Positions 44,421 to 55,438 of a stretch of DNA of 64,000 nt are shown here, one piece after another (within the stretch, counting starts at the first letter, position 1; each line of letters opens with the position of its first letter). The position numbers and the translations under genes were made by a program. This DNA is from Conoideocrella luteorostrata (taxonomy: Eukaryota > Ascomycota > Sordariomycetes > Hypocreales > Clavicipitaceae): NCBI GenBank assembly GCA_032433595.1, contig JASWJB010000033.1, positions 1 to 64,000 on the forward strand, read 5' to 3'. The notes beneath the pieces are model-generated. The model saw only the letters and a list, made by a program, of their open reading frames with translations. It had not been told where the DNA came from and did no database searches.

Positions 44421-46378
44421 ATGAAGAACGAGGAGCTCGACAGTCTCGCGAACAATCTCTCTGGAGATTTTCGCACTATTGAGCCGCGGCTTCGAGATCT
44501 CGATAAACACCTGACACTGAGAACCTACCTGGAGGGGTACACTCTGGGAGACCTCGAGAGGAAGATCTGGCAGACTCTCCGAGGAAACAAAGTTGCCATT
44601 GGCTTTATTAGAAGAAATGGCCTTCCTAACCTAACAAGATGGTTTACTTTCCTGGAGCAAACTCACCCTGAGCTTCAGGAGGAGGCTGGCAAGGGCAAGA
44701 CTATTACAAATAAAGGCGGCGCCAACTACAACCTCGCTCTTCAGGATGCCGAGAAGGGTGTTGTGACTCGATTTCTTCCTGAGCCCTCGTATGTTCAGAT
44801 TCATTGGGATGTCTTGAAGCGTGATATTTACAATGCTGACTTTATCACAGAGGGTACCTCCACATCGGACACGCAAAGGCTGCTCTGCTCAGCGATTATT
44901 TTGGCCATGTCGCTTATAAAGGCCAGATGCGGCTTCGACTCGATGATACAAATCCTGCGAAAGAAAGCGAGGAATTCCAGGATGCCATTGTGGAGGATCT
45001 TGCTCTAATGGGCATCAAACCTGACTCACTGACCTACACGTCTGACTACTTCGACTACCTTTACGAGATGTGCAAGAAGCTTATCTCGATGGGCAAGGCA
45101 TATGCTGACGACACCGATCAGGAGACCATGCGAGACCAGCGAATGCATGGTATTCCCTCGAAGCGTCGTGACCGATCTGTGGAAGAGAACTTACGCATCT
45201 TTGAGGAGATGAAGAAGGCATCTGATGAGGGGCGTGCTCACTGCATTCGAGCCAAGATCTCCGCCGACGACCCCAACAAGGCAATGCGAGACCCTGTCAT
45301 CTACAGATGCAACATTGAGAACTCCCATCACCGAACAGGACGCAAGTGGAACATTTATCCCATGTACGACTTGGCCTGCCCTGTGGTTGACAGCCACGAG
45401 GGTGTCACTCACGCATTGCGATCTACCGAATACACGGATCGCAACCCTCAGTATCAATGGTTCCTCGACACCCTGGGCCTCCGCCAGGTTCACATGTGGG
45501 ATTTTTCCAGACTTAACTTTGTGAAGACATTCCTGTCCAAGCGCAAGCTTGCCAAGCTTGTCGACGCCGGTACGGTCTGGGGCTGGGACGACCCGAGAAT
45601 GCCTACTATTCGGGGTGTGCGACGTCGTGGTATGACTGTTGCTGCCCTTCGAGACTTTATCATTCGCCAGGGTCCCAGCCGCAACGTAGTTACCATGGAC
45701 TGGACTAGCTTCTGGGCTGCCAACAAGAAGGAGATCGATCCGGTTGTAGCTCGTCATACAGCTCTGTTGAGCGATAACATTGTCAAGGCCAAGCTGATTG
45801 GCCCTGAGGTCCCCTCTGGCGTTGTCACTGAGCAGCGTCCTAAGCATCCTAAGAACCCCGATGTCGGAATGAAGGACGTTATATACTCCCCTGATATTCT
45901 GATCGATCAAGAGGATGCAAAGAGCTTCAAACTCAACGAGGAGATTACACTTATGGGCTGGGGTAACGCCTTTGTCCGCGAGATTCCTTCCGCAGATCCC
46001 ATCCAGACCCTGACTTTGGAGCTGAACCTCAAAGGAGACTTTAAATCTACCGATAAGAAGATCACCTGGCTATCTGCTGATGGGCTGAAACCAGTGGCGG
46101 CGGAGCTATGGGACTTTGACTATCTCATCACCAAGGACAAATTGGAGGAAGATGACAATGTGGAAGATTTCTTAAACCCTGACACCTTCAGTCTCGTCGA
46201 TGCTGTATGCGATGGTGGTGTTGGACAACTCAAAAAGGATGACATCATACAGCTTGAGCGACGAGGCTTCTACAGAGTGGACAAGGGTTTGGAGGACTGG
46301 GCGCCGGGTGAGGCAGGTCTTAAGGGAAAGAGGGTTGTGCTCTTCTACATCCCTACGGGCAAGACTGGAGGAAAGTAA
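44421..46378 (+). CDS. gus1: Glutamyl-tRNA synthetase, cytosolic
   Basis: Model join(44421..44788, 44851..46378), 631 aa. The 62-nt intron (GTATGT to CACAG) rejoins PEPS|GYLHIGHAKAAL, rebuilding the class I HIGH motif at about residues 127-130. The catalytic core follows (MRLRLDDTNP, GRAHCIRAKIS, YPMYDLACPVVDSHEGVTHALRS in parts). The second class I motif is LSKRKLA, the form usual for eukaryotic GluRS. The C-terminal beta-barrel anticodon-binding domain ends near FYRVDKG and RVVLFYIPTGK. The N-terminal 110 residues (LTLRTYLEGYTLGDLERKIW) resemble the GST-like C-terminal subdomain that docks on Arc1-type cofactors. The ATG at 44421 was taken over the in-frame 44385 start, as homology begins at MKNEELDSL. 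It charges tRNA-Glu with glutamate. Confidence 0.93.
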
Positions 46379-48565
46379 AAGATGGAAAACGAAAAATAAA
46401 CAATGCTTAGTCCGTAGTGATAAATACACAAAGCACTTAGTAGCATGATTCGCGTGGTAACATCATGGCGGGGTGGAAGGTGCAAATCATTGGACTTGCA
46501 GCACGTGAGCCCTGACGGCAGAAATGCTTCAAAATGCCCATAGCAAAAAGATGGGTGGGGTGCTGGGCATATTGTGCCGCAGTTACCATCGTACAGGATC
46601 AGAGATGGCGAACGTCATGACTTATGGACTTTGATGGAACTTCTTCCCACCACGGATGTTTTGTCGGACTTCCTGGATGTATGGAGTGCGATGTAACTAC
46701 GGAGTACACAGGCGGTAAAGGGCAAGCGGCACCATCCGCCGCGTCAGTCCTGGCACGCTTGCAAATGAAAATGGGCTGATAAGTTGCATGTACTAAGACC
46801 TATCTGGTGCAGAGGGTGGCAGTGACGGGGACCCTGGGAGACTCACCACCCTGTCGGTCCAAACGTGGCGGTAACAACTACGCCGTAAGTAGTAAACCAA
46901 AAATCAATGAAGAACCGATGTCGTGATGGAAATGCATGTGGCTGTTCGGGGGCGCTGATTGCTGCAGTAGCGTCGACTTCGAGGGTTGGGGGAACTTCAA
47001 TCAGTGCCGCGTTCGACTTTTGCTGTTGGCCGCCCAGACGCGGCCGGTTGGGAAGTTATCAATGATCAGGCTGCGATGGGTTTCCTCCATCCATGGTCAT
47101 CCATGCACACGTTCTCTTGTCTTGCATGACTGCTCCGTAGAGGTCCTCTCTTTTTGCTCTCTGCGGCTGCAGGATTGTCCGTCGCATTAACTAGATGATA
47201 ACATGCATCAAGCTTGCAGCCAATATTACATGTACTAGCATGACGTTGTACAACCCTCACGGAGTATTCCATATGTTGTAGATAACCAATCTGGATAGAT
47301 AGCCGGGCATGCAGTCGAGAAAAGTCAGCATGTTTTGCTCCGCACAGTAAGTAGGTAACTACTCCGTAGTAAGCACTTAATTATTATGCAATACCGCGAA
47401 GTCCTGAGCTTAACTGTAGCACAGTGACACCACTGTGGGTAGCAATAGTTTGATGTTTGCTTTTTCAAGTTTCGGTCCAAATCACCACATCCATTCCATC
47501 TGCCTAATTACCCCCCCACTCATCGCAGCCTCGCGCCAGTCGATCGGATTCCACAGACAAACCTCCCGTCTCGTCTCGGCGCTAGCTAGTTCATACGCGT
47601 TCTCGATCTCTACGGATGTGCCTAGCCACTTGCCTGCCTCCCTTGTCACGGTTACGACTGGAGATGGGCTTAACCTGACGGTTTCCACATTTGCGCTCCT
47701 CCTGGGGCCCTTGTGTGCTCTTCCAATTGGGGGTGAAAGATTACGAAGAGTGTTGACTGGCCCCCACTCGCTTTTTGCATCTCATACTAGTACCAAACTT
47801 GTTGGCAGCTTGGGCAGTACTTTCCTGCGATTGTACGGAGTGAGTGGTTGCTATTTTCCCCTCAGCCACCAATCCACCACTAGCCCACCTGCCACCCACT
47901 GGGCCGCTTGCTTATGGCTCTGTTACTACTCTGTACGGAGCAGGGAATCTTGAACGAGGAAGTTATGTAAAATGGTGGCTTGGACGGCCAAAATTAGTCC
48001 CTGGGGCTCTTTCAGTTCTCGGAACCCGCCCAGTCCGTACCTAAGCGTAGACTGTGAGTCTTAGTCTCGAGCCGGAGCCCAGTGACAGGAAGACATCACC
48101 GTCCCATCCCTCTTTCAATTGCATCTATACCTCAGACAATAGTCCACCACGCTCCCGACGGATCCCGCGATTTTTGTGTAACAAACCCAAATTCACCAAC
48201 CAATTCTCTCGGGGAGGACGGCGCCCAGCTTATCTGCCTGCACCTGCAACCTGCAGCAAGTCACCCCCTGTCAGAGCCTGCAAGTCAGTGCCACCCCGTT
48301 GCGCTAGCCAGGGCGATTCCCTCGCCTGCCAGTCCGGCCGCAGTCTCCTGAGACCCCTCGACGCCCAGCTTGATATTTTGTCAAAGGTCTGGGGGCCCCC
48401 GAGGACGGACATAATACGTTCACTTTGGCAACTTACGATAGCAAAAATCGGCGATTATTGCCTTGATATTCTGTCCTTCGTTATCTCCGCTGTATACCGG
48501 CTTGAAAGGCGACTCGCTCCCATCGAATGCCCGTTCAGTTGGCAGTGGCCATTCCAGACTCCAAG
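46379..48565. other. 2.2-kb non-coding region upstream of mevalonate kinase
   Basis: No domain-bearing frame. It holds two exact dispersed-motif copies (46698-46706 and 47360-47368) and near-matches around 47261, 47834 and 47933. The last few hundred bases are presumably promoter and leader of mevalonate kinase. Confidence 0.5.
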
Positions 48566-50192
48566 ATGTTCAACGGTACTAATGGTACTCATGGTACCAA
48601 TGGCACGAATGGCGCAAATAATGGCATCCCCCATGTTAACGGAGATGGGCCGCTTGTCCATCGTATGAAGGCGGACCGGAAGCATTCTAGTCCTATGGCT
48701 CCAGCATTTATGGTGTCTGCGCCTGGAAAGGTCATCGTCTTTGGTGAACATTCGGTTGTCCATGGAAAGGTATGTTGATGGCATGTTTACTTCATCGACT
48801 AAGGAGCCACAATGGTTCAGCTGTACCTCTTGATGCGTGGGAGCTATACCGAGGCAAATGCAGACAGGGCAAAGACGCTAATCAAGACTGCGTTCCTTCT
48901 ATCTCCAGGCCGCCGTTGCTGCTGCGATCTCGTTGCGATCGTATCTTCACGTCACAACGCTTTCCAAGTCGAAACGAACAGTGACCCTACGCTTTCCCGA
49001 CGTTGACTTCGTACACACTTGGAATATCGACGACCTGCCATGGGATGTCTTTCAGCAACCCTCCAAGAAGAAGAATTACTACTCTCTCGTCACCGAACTC
49101 GACCCCGATCTGCTTGCTACCCTCGAACCCCACATTGAAGCCGCCTCGCAGGATGGCCCTGAAGACATTCGCAATATCCACAGAAACTCTGCCCGTGCAT
49201 TTCTTTATCTATTCCTTTCCCTTGGCTCTCCATCTTTCCCAGGATGCCTCTACACGTTGCGATCAACCATACCCATTAGTGCAGGCCTAGGAAGTAGTGC
49301 GTCGATAGCGGTTTGCGTGTCTGCCGCTCTGTTAATTCAGCTACGGACGGTCTCTGGCCCACACCCTGACCAGCCCCCAGAAGAAGCTCGTCTACAGATC
49401 GAACGCATCAACAGATGGGCTTTTGTGTATGAGATGTGTATTCATGGCAATCCCTCAGGAGTAGATAATACAGTGGCGACACAGGGCAAGGCCGTCATTT
49501 TCCAAAGGACAGACTACTCCAAACCCCCCTCAGTTGCACCACTTTGGGATTTCCCAGAGCTACCACTGCTACTGGTCGATACAAAGCAGGCCAAGTCAAC
49601 GCTTCATGAGGTTGCCAAGGTCGGAAAGCTCAAGTCTGCGCACCCAAAGCTAGTGGGGTCAATTTTAGATGCCATGGACAAGGTTGCCGGCTCAGCCGCG
49701 GATCTCATCGCAGACGATGACTTTGACGAGGAAGAAGAGGAAAGTCTCAGGAAACTTGGCGAATTAATGACCATCAACCACGGACTATTGGTGTCGCTGG
49801 GTGTATCACATCCTCGATTGGAAAGAATACGAGAGTTGGTGGATCACGAGGGCATAGGATGGACAAAACTGACAGGAGCCGGCGGTGGCGGCTGCTCCAT
49901 TACTTTGTTGCGACCCAACGTTGATCGAGAGAAACTGGCAAAGTTGGAAGAACGACTTGAGACGGAGAATTATAGTAAATATGAGACAACCTTGGGTGGA
50001 GACGGAGTTGGTGTGCTGTGGCCAGCAGTGTTGAAGAACGGGACAGAGGAAGATGACGAGGGCGGTATGGAAATCGACCTGGAAATGCTTCTTAATGCCG
50101 AAGGTACGGAAGGTGTGGAGAAGCTGGTAGGTGTTCATGGTGATGGAGGCGAGCGTGAGGGATGGAAGTTCTGGCGAGTCGAGAGCCGCTGA
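48566..50192 (+). CDS. erg12: Mevalonate kinase
   Basis: Model join(48566..48769, 48909..50192), 495 aa. The 139-nt intron (GTATGT to CTCCAG) rejoins VVHGK|AAVAAAISLRS in frame. It phosphorylates mevalonate in the sterol/isoprenoid pathway (cytosol or peroxisome). GHMP-kinase motifs are present: motif 1 VSAPGKVIVFGEHSVVHG (about 52-68), the ATP-binding PISAGLGSSASIAV, the NPSGVDNTVATQG segment, and motif 3 LTGAGGGGCSITLL. The first 20 residues are a GTNGT/GTHGT repeat absent from typical family members, so the exact start (48566 or in-frame 48527) is uncertain. An acidic insert (DDDFDEEEEESL) lies in the C-lobe. Confidence 0.93.
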
Positions 50193-50916
50193 ATAGCTAC
50201 AACACGAATGGAGAGGGAGGTGAGAACGAGACGCAAAGAAAAAAAATTTAAAAAAAAATAAAAAATTCAAGGCTGGCAGGCCCGACTGGTCCAGAGAAAT
50301 TTGGGTAGTTGTACTCTTCGTTTTCAACCTTTGTCGGTTGCATTCGTTTTCCCTGGAGGATCTATTTTTAGGGTGTGAGATGAAGGCGCAAAGTCAATAA
50401 TGCTTGGGGCTTGAGCGATGAATTTTATTAGAACCTTACCTTGCGGTATATACTTTTGAAAATATATATGTAGTAATGCAGAATAGAATAGTGAAGTCGA
50501 AGCACTTGGCGAGAAGTATCAGTGTCTTCACTGACGCGGTTACCGCTAAGGTATAACAATCGCAGTTTTGCTTTTTGGTAGGCCTAGGAACTCGCGGTAC
50601 GAGTGATTTATGATTTGAATTTACTACAGACCATATGGCTGAATTAGAATTAGACTGTACTAGTTTATTCTATCTGTGCGACATATAAAATGTCAACTGC
50701 AACACATGCTCATGTTCTGAGTGAATTTGATGTTTCGCTGAAACAGTGTTGAACTCCTTCCACTGCCGCCAACCGACCCACCTCTTCTTCACACTTTCAA
50801 CACCACATTATCACCGAACGCTCTATCTCTCCATGTCCCAAAACACAAACACTCCTCACCCCAAAAGCCATTTTATCAAACCACGCCGGCATCTTCTCTA
50901 GAGAATATCCTACGCC
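50193..50916. other. Intergenic region
   Basis: Presumed 3' UTR of mevalonate kinase, including A-rich runs near 50240-50270, followed by promoter of the small Gly/Ser-rich gene. Nothing else seen. Confidence 0.45.
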
Positions 50917-51486
50917 ATGGTACGCTCTCCCCTTGCCCCCTCCCTCTTCTCTCCGCTTACTTCGCTGCCTCTCCGTGGCGCGCGTCTCACTCGCCAAAAT
51001 AACACGCACTACTAAGCTTATCAACATGTTGAATCTTACATGATATAATCCACATCTTACTAATTGGGTGCGATGTGAAATGAGCAGAATAAAGACTCCT
51101 CCCTCACTCAAGTCCACATGGTGCGCGCCTCGGACGCCGACCTCTTCGAGGACTTCTGCAGAGACAAGCTGCCCAGTGACGAGATCTACGTGCCGCTTCA
51201 CCATCAGCCTATCAATCCGGAGGACGAGGATGATGTTGTGCCTGATCAGCATGCCGCGTTTGGGATCCAGAGGGCGACGCAGAACATGAGGGAGCCGGCC
51301 TGGAAGGATTTGGGGCTTGGGGAGCTGATGAGGAAAGGGCCGGGGGATGGCCAGGCCCCGGGCAAGATGATGGGGGCTGGAAAGGCAGGTCGAGGGAATG
51401 GGAATGGGAGTGGGAGTGGGAGTGGAAGCGGGAGCAGCGGTGGCGGTGGCAATGGTAGTGGCAGCGCCAGTGGCCTTCCGAGGTGA
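50917..51486 (+). CDS. Small hypothetical protein with ATG-only first exon
   Basis: Proposed join(50917..50919, 51088..51486), 133 aa. The start codon is followed at once by a GTACGC donor. The 168-nt intron ends GAGCAG and has a TACTAAT branch-like sequence near 51057. Splicing gives MNKDSSLTQVHMVRASDADLF. If that exon is wrong, the protein starts at the internal ATG 51118. Residues about 12-85 look like a real conserved domain (DADLFEDFCRDKLPSDEIYVP, then DQHAAFGIQ, MREPAWKDLGLGELMRK in parts). The last 40 residues are Gly/Ser-rich, from a (GGGAGT)n-type array. The function is unknown and no motif is recognised. A 273-aa frame on the opposite strand is an artefact of the simple repeat. Confidence 0.6.
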
Positions 51487-51821
51487 AGCGGTGGATGGAT
51501 GGAACTGGAACGATGAGCATGGCAATGGATAGACAAGGCGTATATATATATGATGAGAACATGAATCACGACAGTTTACACGGGTGGTTGAGGTGGTTGT
51601 GTGCCAGAGATCAGTCACATCGTGATGTATAAGCCATATACTAAATCGTCACAGCAATGGCATGAACACCCTGCTACATACGCATCCTCAGCAGTCCATG
51701 CTAATCCCGCAAAGGTATCAAAACCCAACCCAAGCCTATGATCACCCAAGAATAATTCCAGGCAAGAAACGCCCCCGTAACGCCAATTTCTCCTCTTTCT
51801 GGATATCAAAACGAATCCCTT
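51487..51821. other. Short convergent intergenic region
   Basis: 335 bp between the convergent Gly/Ser-rich gene and the TRAPP subunit gene. Presumed 3' UTRs only. Confidence 0.5.
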
Positions 51822-52546
51822 CTAGCTCTTTCCCAAAAACCCTTCCCGCTCAACAACCTCCCCGCGAAATTTAACCAGAAACACAGTCTTACCAGGCCAC
51901 ATGTCGCCCTCTCCCACCGTATGTGCCGTCACCCTGGCCGGGAAGTCGGCCCCATCGCAAACCCCCTCCACGACGCCGGCCACAAATGCCGCGCAATTCA
52001 ACTGGCTCATCTCCCTCGGCACGCTGATGTACTGGTTCACGAGGGGCTCGTTGTCGATAATCATGTACTCGTCTGGAGTGTCTGGGTTGTTGGACTTCTC
52101 GAGCCGGTCTGCCTGTCGGCCAAACAGGTGCTGCCAGACGTTCTGCTTGATAAAGTGGAGGAGGGATATAATGGTCAGGGGTCGGAGCTGTGTGCGCGGG
52201 GGTTCGCGGTAGATAAGGAGGTCGAGGAGTTTGAGGCCGATGGGGTGGCCTTGGGTGTTGAGGCTGTTTGGGGAGAGGCAAGCAGTTAGGTAAAGAAGAG
52301 GACGCAACGACCAATTTTCGGGGGAGAGCTGGATTTTCAAACGCACCGCTGCTCGAGCTCTTGGATTCCCTTTACTCTCCTCTGCGCATACGTGACCATC
52401 TCGCCGAAAAGATAGGCAAAGCTGGCTTGACTAAGCTCGGCCGTCTTTGTGCGATTTAGAGGTCGGTGGTAGATGGTCTTGCCGCTGCTCGGCACTCGCA
52501 GCCCTGGATCCTTGGACCCTTGGGTCGTGGGCTGTAAATTTGACAT
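51822..52546 (-). CDS. trs31: TRAPP complex subunit Trs31/TRAPPC5
   Basis: Model complement(join(51822..52263, 52347..52546)), 213 aa. The 83-nt intron (GTGCGT to AACAG) joins QELEQR|LNTQGHPIGLKLLDLL in frame. The Bet3-like fold starts at about residue 25: KTIYHRPLNRTKTAELSQ, SFAYLFGEMVTYAQ. It continues through HPIGLKLLDLL, DEYMIIDNEPLVNQYISVP, LNCAAFVAGVVEGV and FPARVTAHTV, and ends MWPGKTVFLVKF. These are Trs31/TRAPPC5 hallmarks. TRAPP is a Rab-GEF tether for ER-Golgi traffic and, in TRAPPIII, autophagy. The N-terminal 24 residues are unstructured. Confidence 0.92.
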
Positions 52547-53176
52547 GGTGCAAGGGCTGTGTGTGCAACGGAAGGTGTGTGCGGCGTTGTAAATGTGGCA
52601 TCGCCGGATCGTGGGTGTTGTGCGTCAGAGCTGGTGGACCGGAGGATCGAGTTCACGATGTGAAGCTGTTGTCGCTTGAAGCTCCTATCATGGTAAACTG
52701 GACAAGGCAAAGTGGGGGGCATGGGCCGTGGGGTACCGAGTACAGAGCTTGAGAGCCGCGCTGACGGGACGGCAGCTCACTTCTACTGACTAGTTATATT
52801 GGACACCGGCTTAGCTAGCAGGACTACGGCAAGGTCACGACGTGAGTATCGCTGATATTGCGATGATTAACTTTGCAAGGGCAAACAATTGTCATCGTGC
52901 CAGCCAACTTTCGACTATGTGAGCCTCGCTAACAAAAAAAAAACCCCGAGAAAAAAAAAAAGGAAAAAAACACGCTGTCCTTTGTTCCCGAGCCACTAAA
53001 AGGGACCGGAATCATGCATTCTTATAACAATCTAATATGTCTTTCAATCATCCGCATTGTCCGGTTTACTGCTCCTGCTGCCTGTCGTCGCTGTGCAGTC
53101 CGCATCCATCAGGTTTCTTCACAAAGCAAGTTGGGCAAGAGTTCGCATCATCGTCCTCTTGATGCTTTTGATGCAT
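52547..53176. other. Intergenic region
   Basis: 630 bp upstream of trs31 and downstream of the BCS1-like gene. It contains A-rich tracts near 52935-52970. No gene or element seen. Confidence 0.45.
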
Positions 53177-55438
53177 CTATTGAACCGTTACCACTTTGGA
53201 ATTAGTTTCCTTTTGCTTGATCAACCCCTCAACCCAACTGCCCATTTCCTCCAGTGCCTTGCGAGGGTCCGTCTTCCGTTTAAGCAGGAATCCTTGGATT
53301 TCAGCCGGCGAAAACATTCCTTCTGGTATTCGTTCTCCAAACGTCTTTGATATGCTGTTGACTTCTTCTGCTGTCACGTCTATCTTCTGCCCGTGACGCG
53401 TCAACATCTTTGCTACCTTGTCAGTCTTTTCGTCCTTGGCGGCCTTGTTAGAGTCAGAGGACCCAGCATCCTTTCTTGGCTTGGGGGGAGCTGCCTCCTC
53501 GTACATGCGGCAGAACAGTTCCTTCGCCTGTTTACTTGATGCATTCTTGAAAGCGACCTGGACATCAACCCGCCCTGGACGAATGAGAGCCTCATCCAGC
53601 GATTCCGGCTTGTTTGTCGTCATGATTAAAACGCGACCTTCATGAGATGCCACACCATCAATGGCATTGAGGAGACCCGACAGCGAAATATTGTCGGCGG
53701 GAAGGAGCTTCTTTCCTGATCCGCTCTTTTTTTTGTTTGCCGCCCTTCTTCTCCTCATTTGCCGTTGCCTTGTTCGCCGATCGTCTTCACTGCTATCGTC
53801 GCTATCTGAAGCATCACTTGAATCTTCGTGTGAATTTGCTTTCTCCTCTTCCTTATTCTTCTTTGTCTTCTTTTTCTCCTCCTCCGTGCTCCTATCCGTT
53901 GTACCATTAGTTACTGGCTTGCTTTCATCATTCTTGGCGTCCGTTACGCCATTTGTCTGCGCCTCGCCTTCTTCCCTGTCGGACTTTTTCTCGTCGGACT
54001 TGTTCTCGTCGGCCTTGTTCTCGTCGGCCCTTTTTTCTTCAGCCTTCTTCTCTTCAGCCTTCTTCTCTTCGGCCTTTTTGTCGTCGGTCTCTTTACCATC
54101 ATCCTCATTATCACGCCGCAAGCCCGCCGTATCAATGTCCTCCAAAAGTACTATACATCTTCGTGGAAGCTCAGTGAACAGGAGGGCAAGGTCCTCTTCC
54201 GTCACATTGACATCCTGCAAGCTTATAACGTATATGTCGATGCCGAAAACACCAGCCAATGCAAAAGAAAAGCTCGTTTTCCCGGTCCCTGGCGGGCCAT
54301 GAAAGAGATACCCCCTGCGGAGAGGGATTCCGCGAGAGGCATACCACTTTGGGGTGGCGGGATGAAGATACTCGTTTAGGTCCGCTAATATGCTGTGCTT
54401 TTCCTGATCATCTAGAACGACGGTCCGCATGGGCCGCACCGGGCGCCTCGCCGCCTGTTGCCACATGCTGTAATCGCGCCGACGTTCCTTGATCTTGGGG
54501 CGATATATGGCTGTCTTTTGGTGCGTGTCGTGATAATATAACTGCTTGGCTTCTTCTAGGAGCCTCTTAATGGGTTCTGTACGAGCTTCATCAGCAACTT
54601 GAGGCAAACCTAAAAATAATGTTAAATAGTCGACCGCACATACCGATCGACCTCCCAAAACAAGAGATCCTTATTTCTTCAATGTCTTTCATGGCCCCCC
54701 AGCCAGAAGTTCCCATAAAAGACTCCTTTTTCCGGTACACTCGAAAATACGTTCGCTTGTGCCAAAAATGACTTGTACCCATTGCCGGGACGAACCTGGG
54801 GCTCTATGAGAGATTATTGTTAGAGTCAGCTAGTTCATGAACATGAAGGGGGTCGCTTTGTCACTCACCGACTTGGCTGCCTGGTTGGAAAAGTTTAGAT
54901 ACTTGTGATCACCGTCCCCATCACCGCCGTCAGTGAAAAAGACGGCGGCCGCCAGCTCCTCCTCACCATCCCAGGCACTCTTCCAAACCGTCTCGGCCAT
55001 GAGGTACCGGCTGTTACGGATGCTCTGCTGTTGGGCGAGCCACTTCAAAATATGTCTGTACATATGGTCGTACTCAGAAACATACATAACACACATAAAA
55101 TGACGCTCAATAAAGTCTGAAGTGTGGTTATATATCTGCGATCCAATTTTGGAGAATCCCCAAACGAAACCAAGCAGTGTTAGAACAAGTGAAGGATCCA
55201 GGCCCAACTGGGATCCAAGCATGCGATAAACAAAGAGGACAAGCTGCATCAACGGCGACGCTTGGCCGGCTGTGAGGAGAAAACTGTCCATTGCACCGGC
55301 GGGAAACGAAGCACTTGGATCTCCGGTACTGTCAGGGACGGTACCATTAGAGGCGGATGCGTTGTAACCTGCGTGTTGTTGAAAAATGGACGGAAGCTGG
55401 AAGTTCATGTTGGCAAAGCCGTCCATGAGGCGAACCAT
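53177..55438 (-). CDS. BCS1-like AAA ATPase with long charged insertion
   Basis: Approximate model complement(join(53177..54597, 54644..54803, 54869..55438)), about 716 aa. The ends of the second intron are uncertain: an acceptor at 54610 would leave a 34-nt intron, so 54598 was preferred. The N-terminus has a hydrophobic TM-like segment near residues 65-80 (VLTLLGFVWGFSKI) and a BCS1-type N-domain (MAETVWKSAWDGEEE in part, then HFWHKRTYFRVYRKK). The AAA module holds Walker A GPPGTGKT and Walker B CIVLLEDID. A charged KKAEEKKAEE/DENKSDEKK insertion of about 130 residues follows, and the module resumes at LSGLLNAIDG, MTTNKPESLDEALIRPGRVD. The charged block is rich in Lys/Glu/Asp repeats and encoded by a minisatellite. 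Family members insert Rieske protein in mitochondria. Fungi carry several paralogues, so the role here is less certain. Confidence 0.85.

Noticed and set aside
45191..45910. 239-aa minus-strand frame inside glutamyl-tRNA synthetase
   Set aside because: Codon-bias shadow of a highly conserved gene.
50797..51618. 273-aa minus-strand frame over the Gly/Ser-rich gene
   Set aside because: It is the antisense of simple repeats, rich in Pro/Ser/His, with no domain. The plus strand has better coding character.
53661..54302. 213-aa Ser/Phe-rich plus-strand frame
   Set aside because: Reverse of the Lys/Glu repeat of the BCS1-like gene; low complexity artefact.
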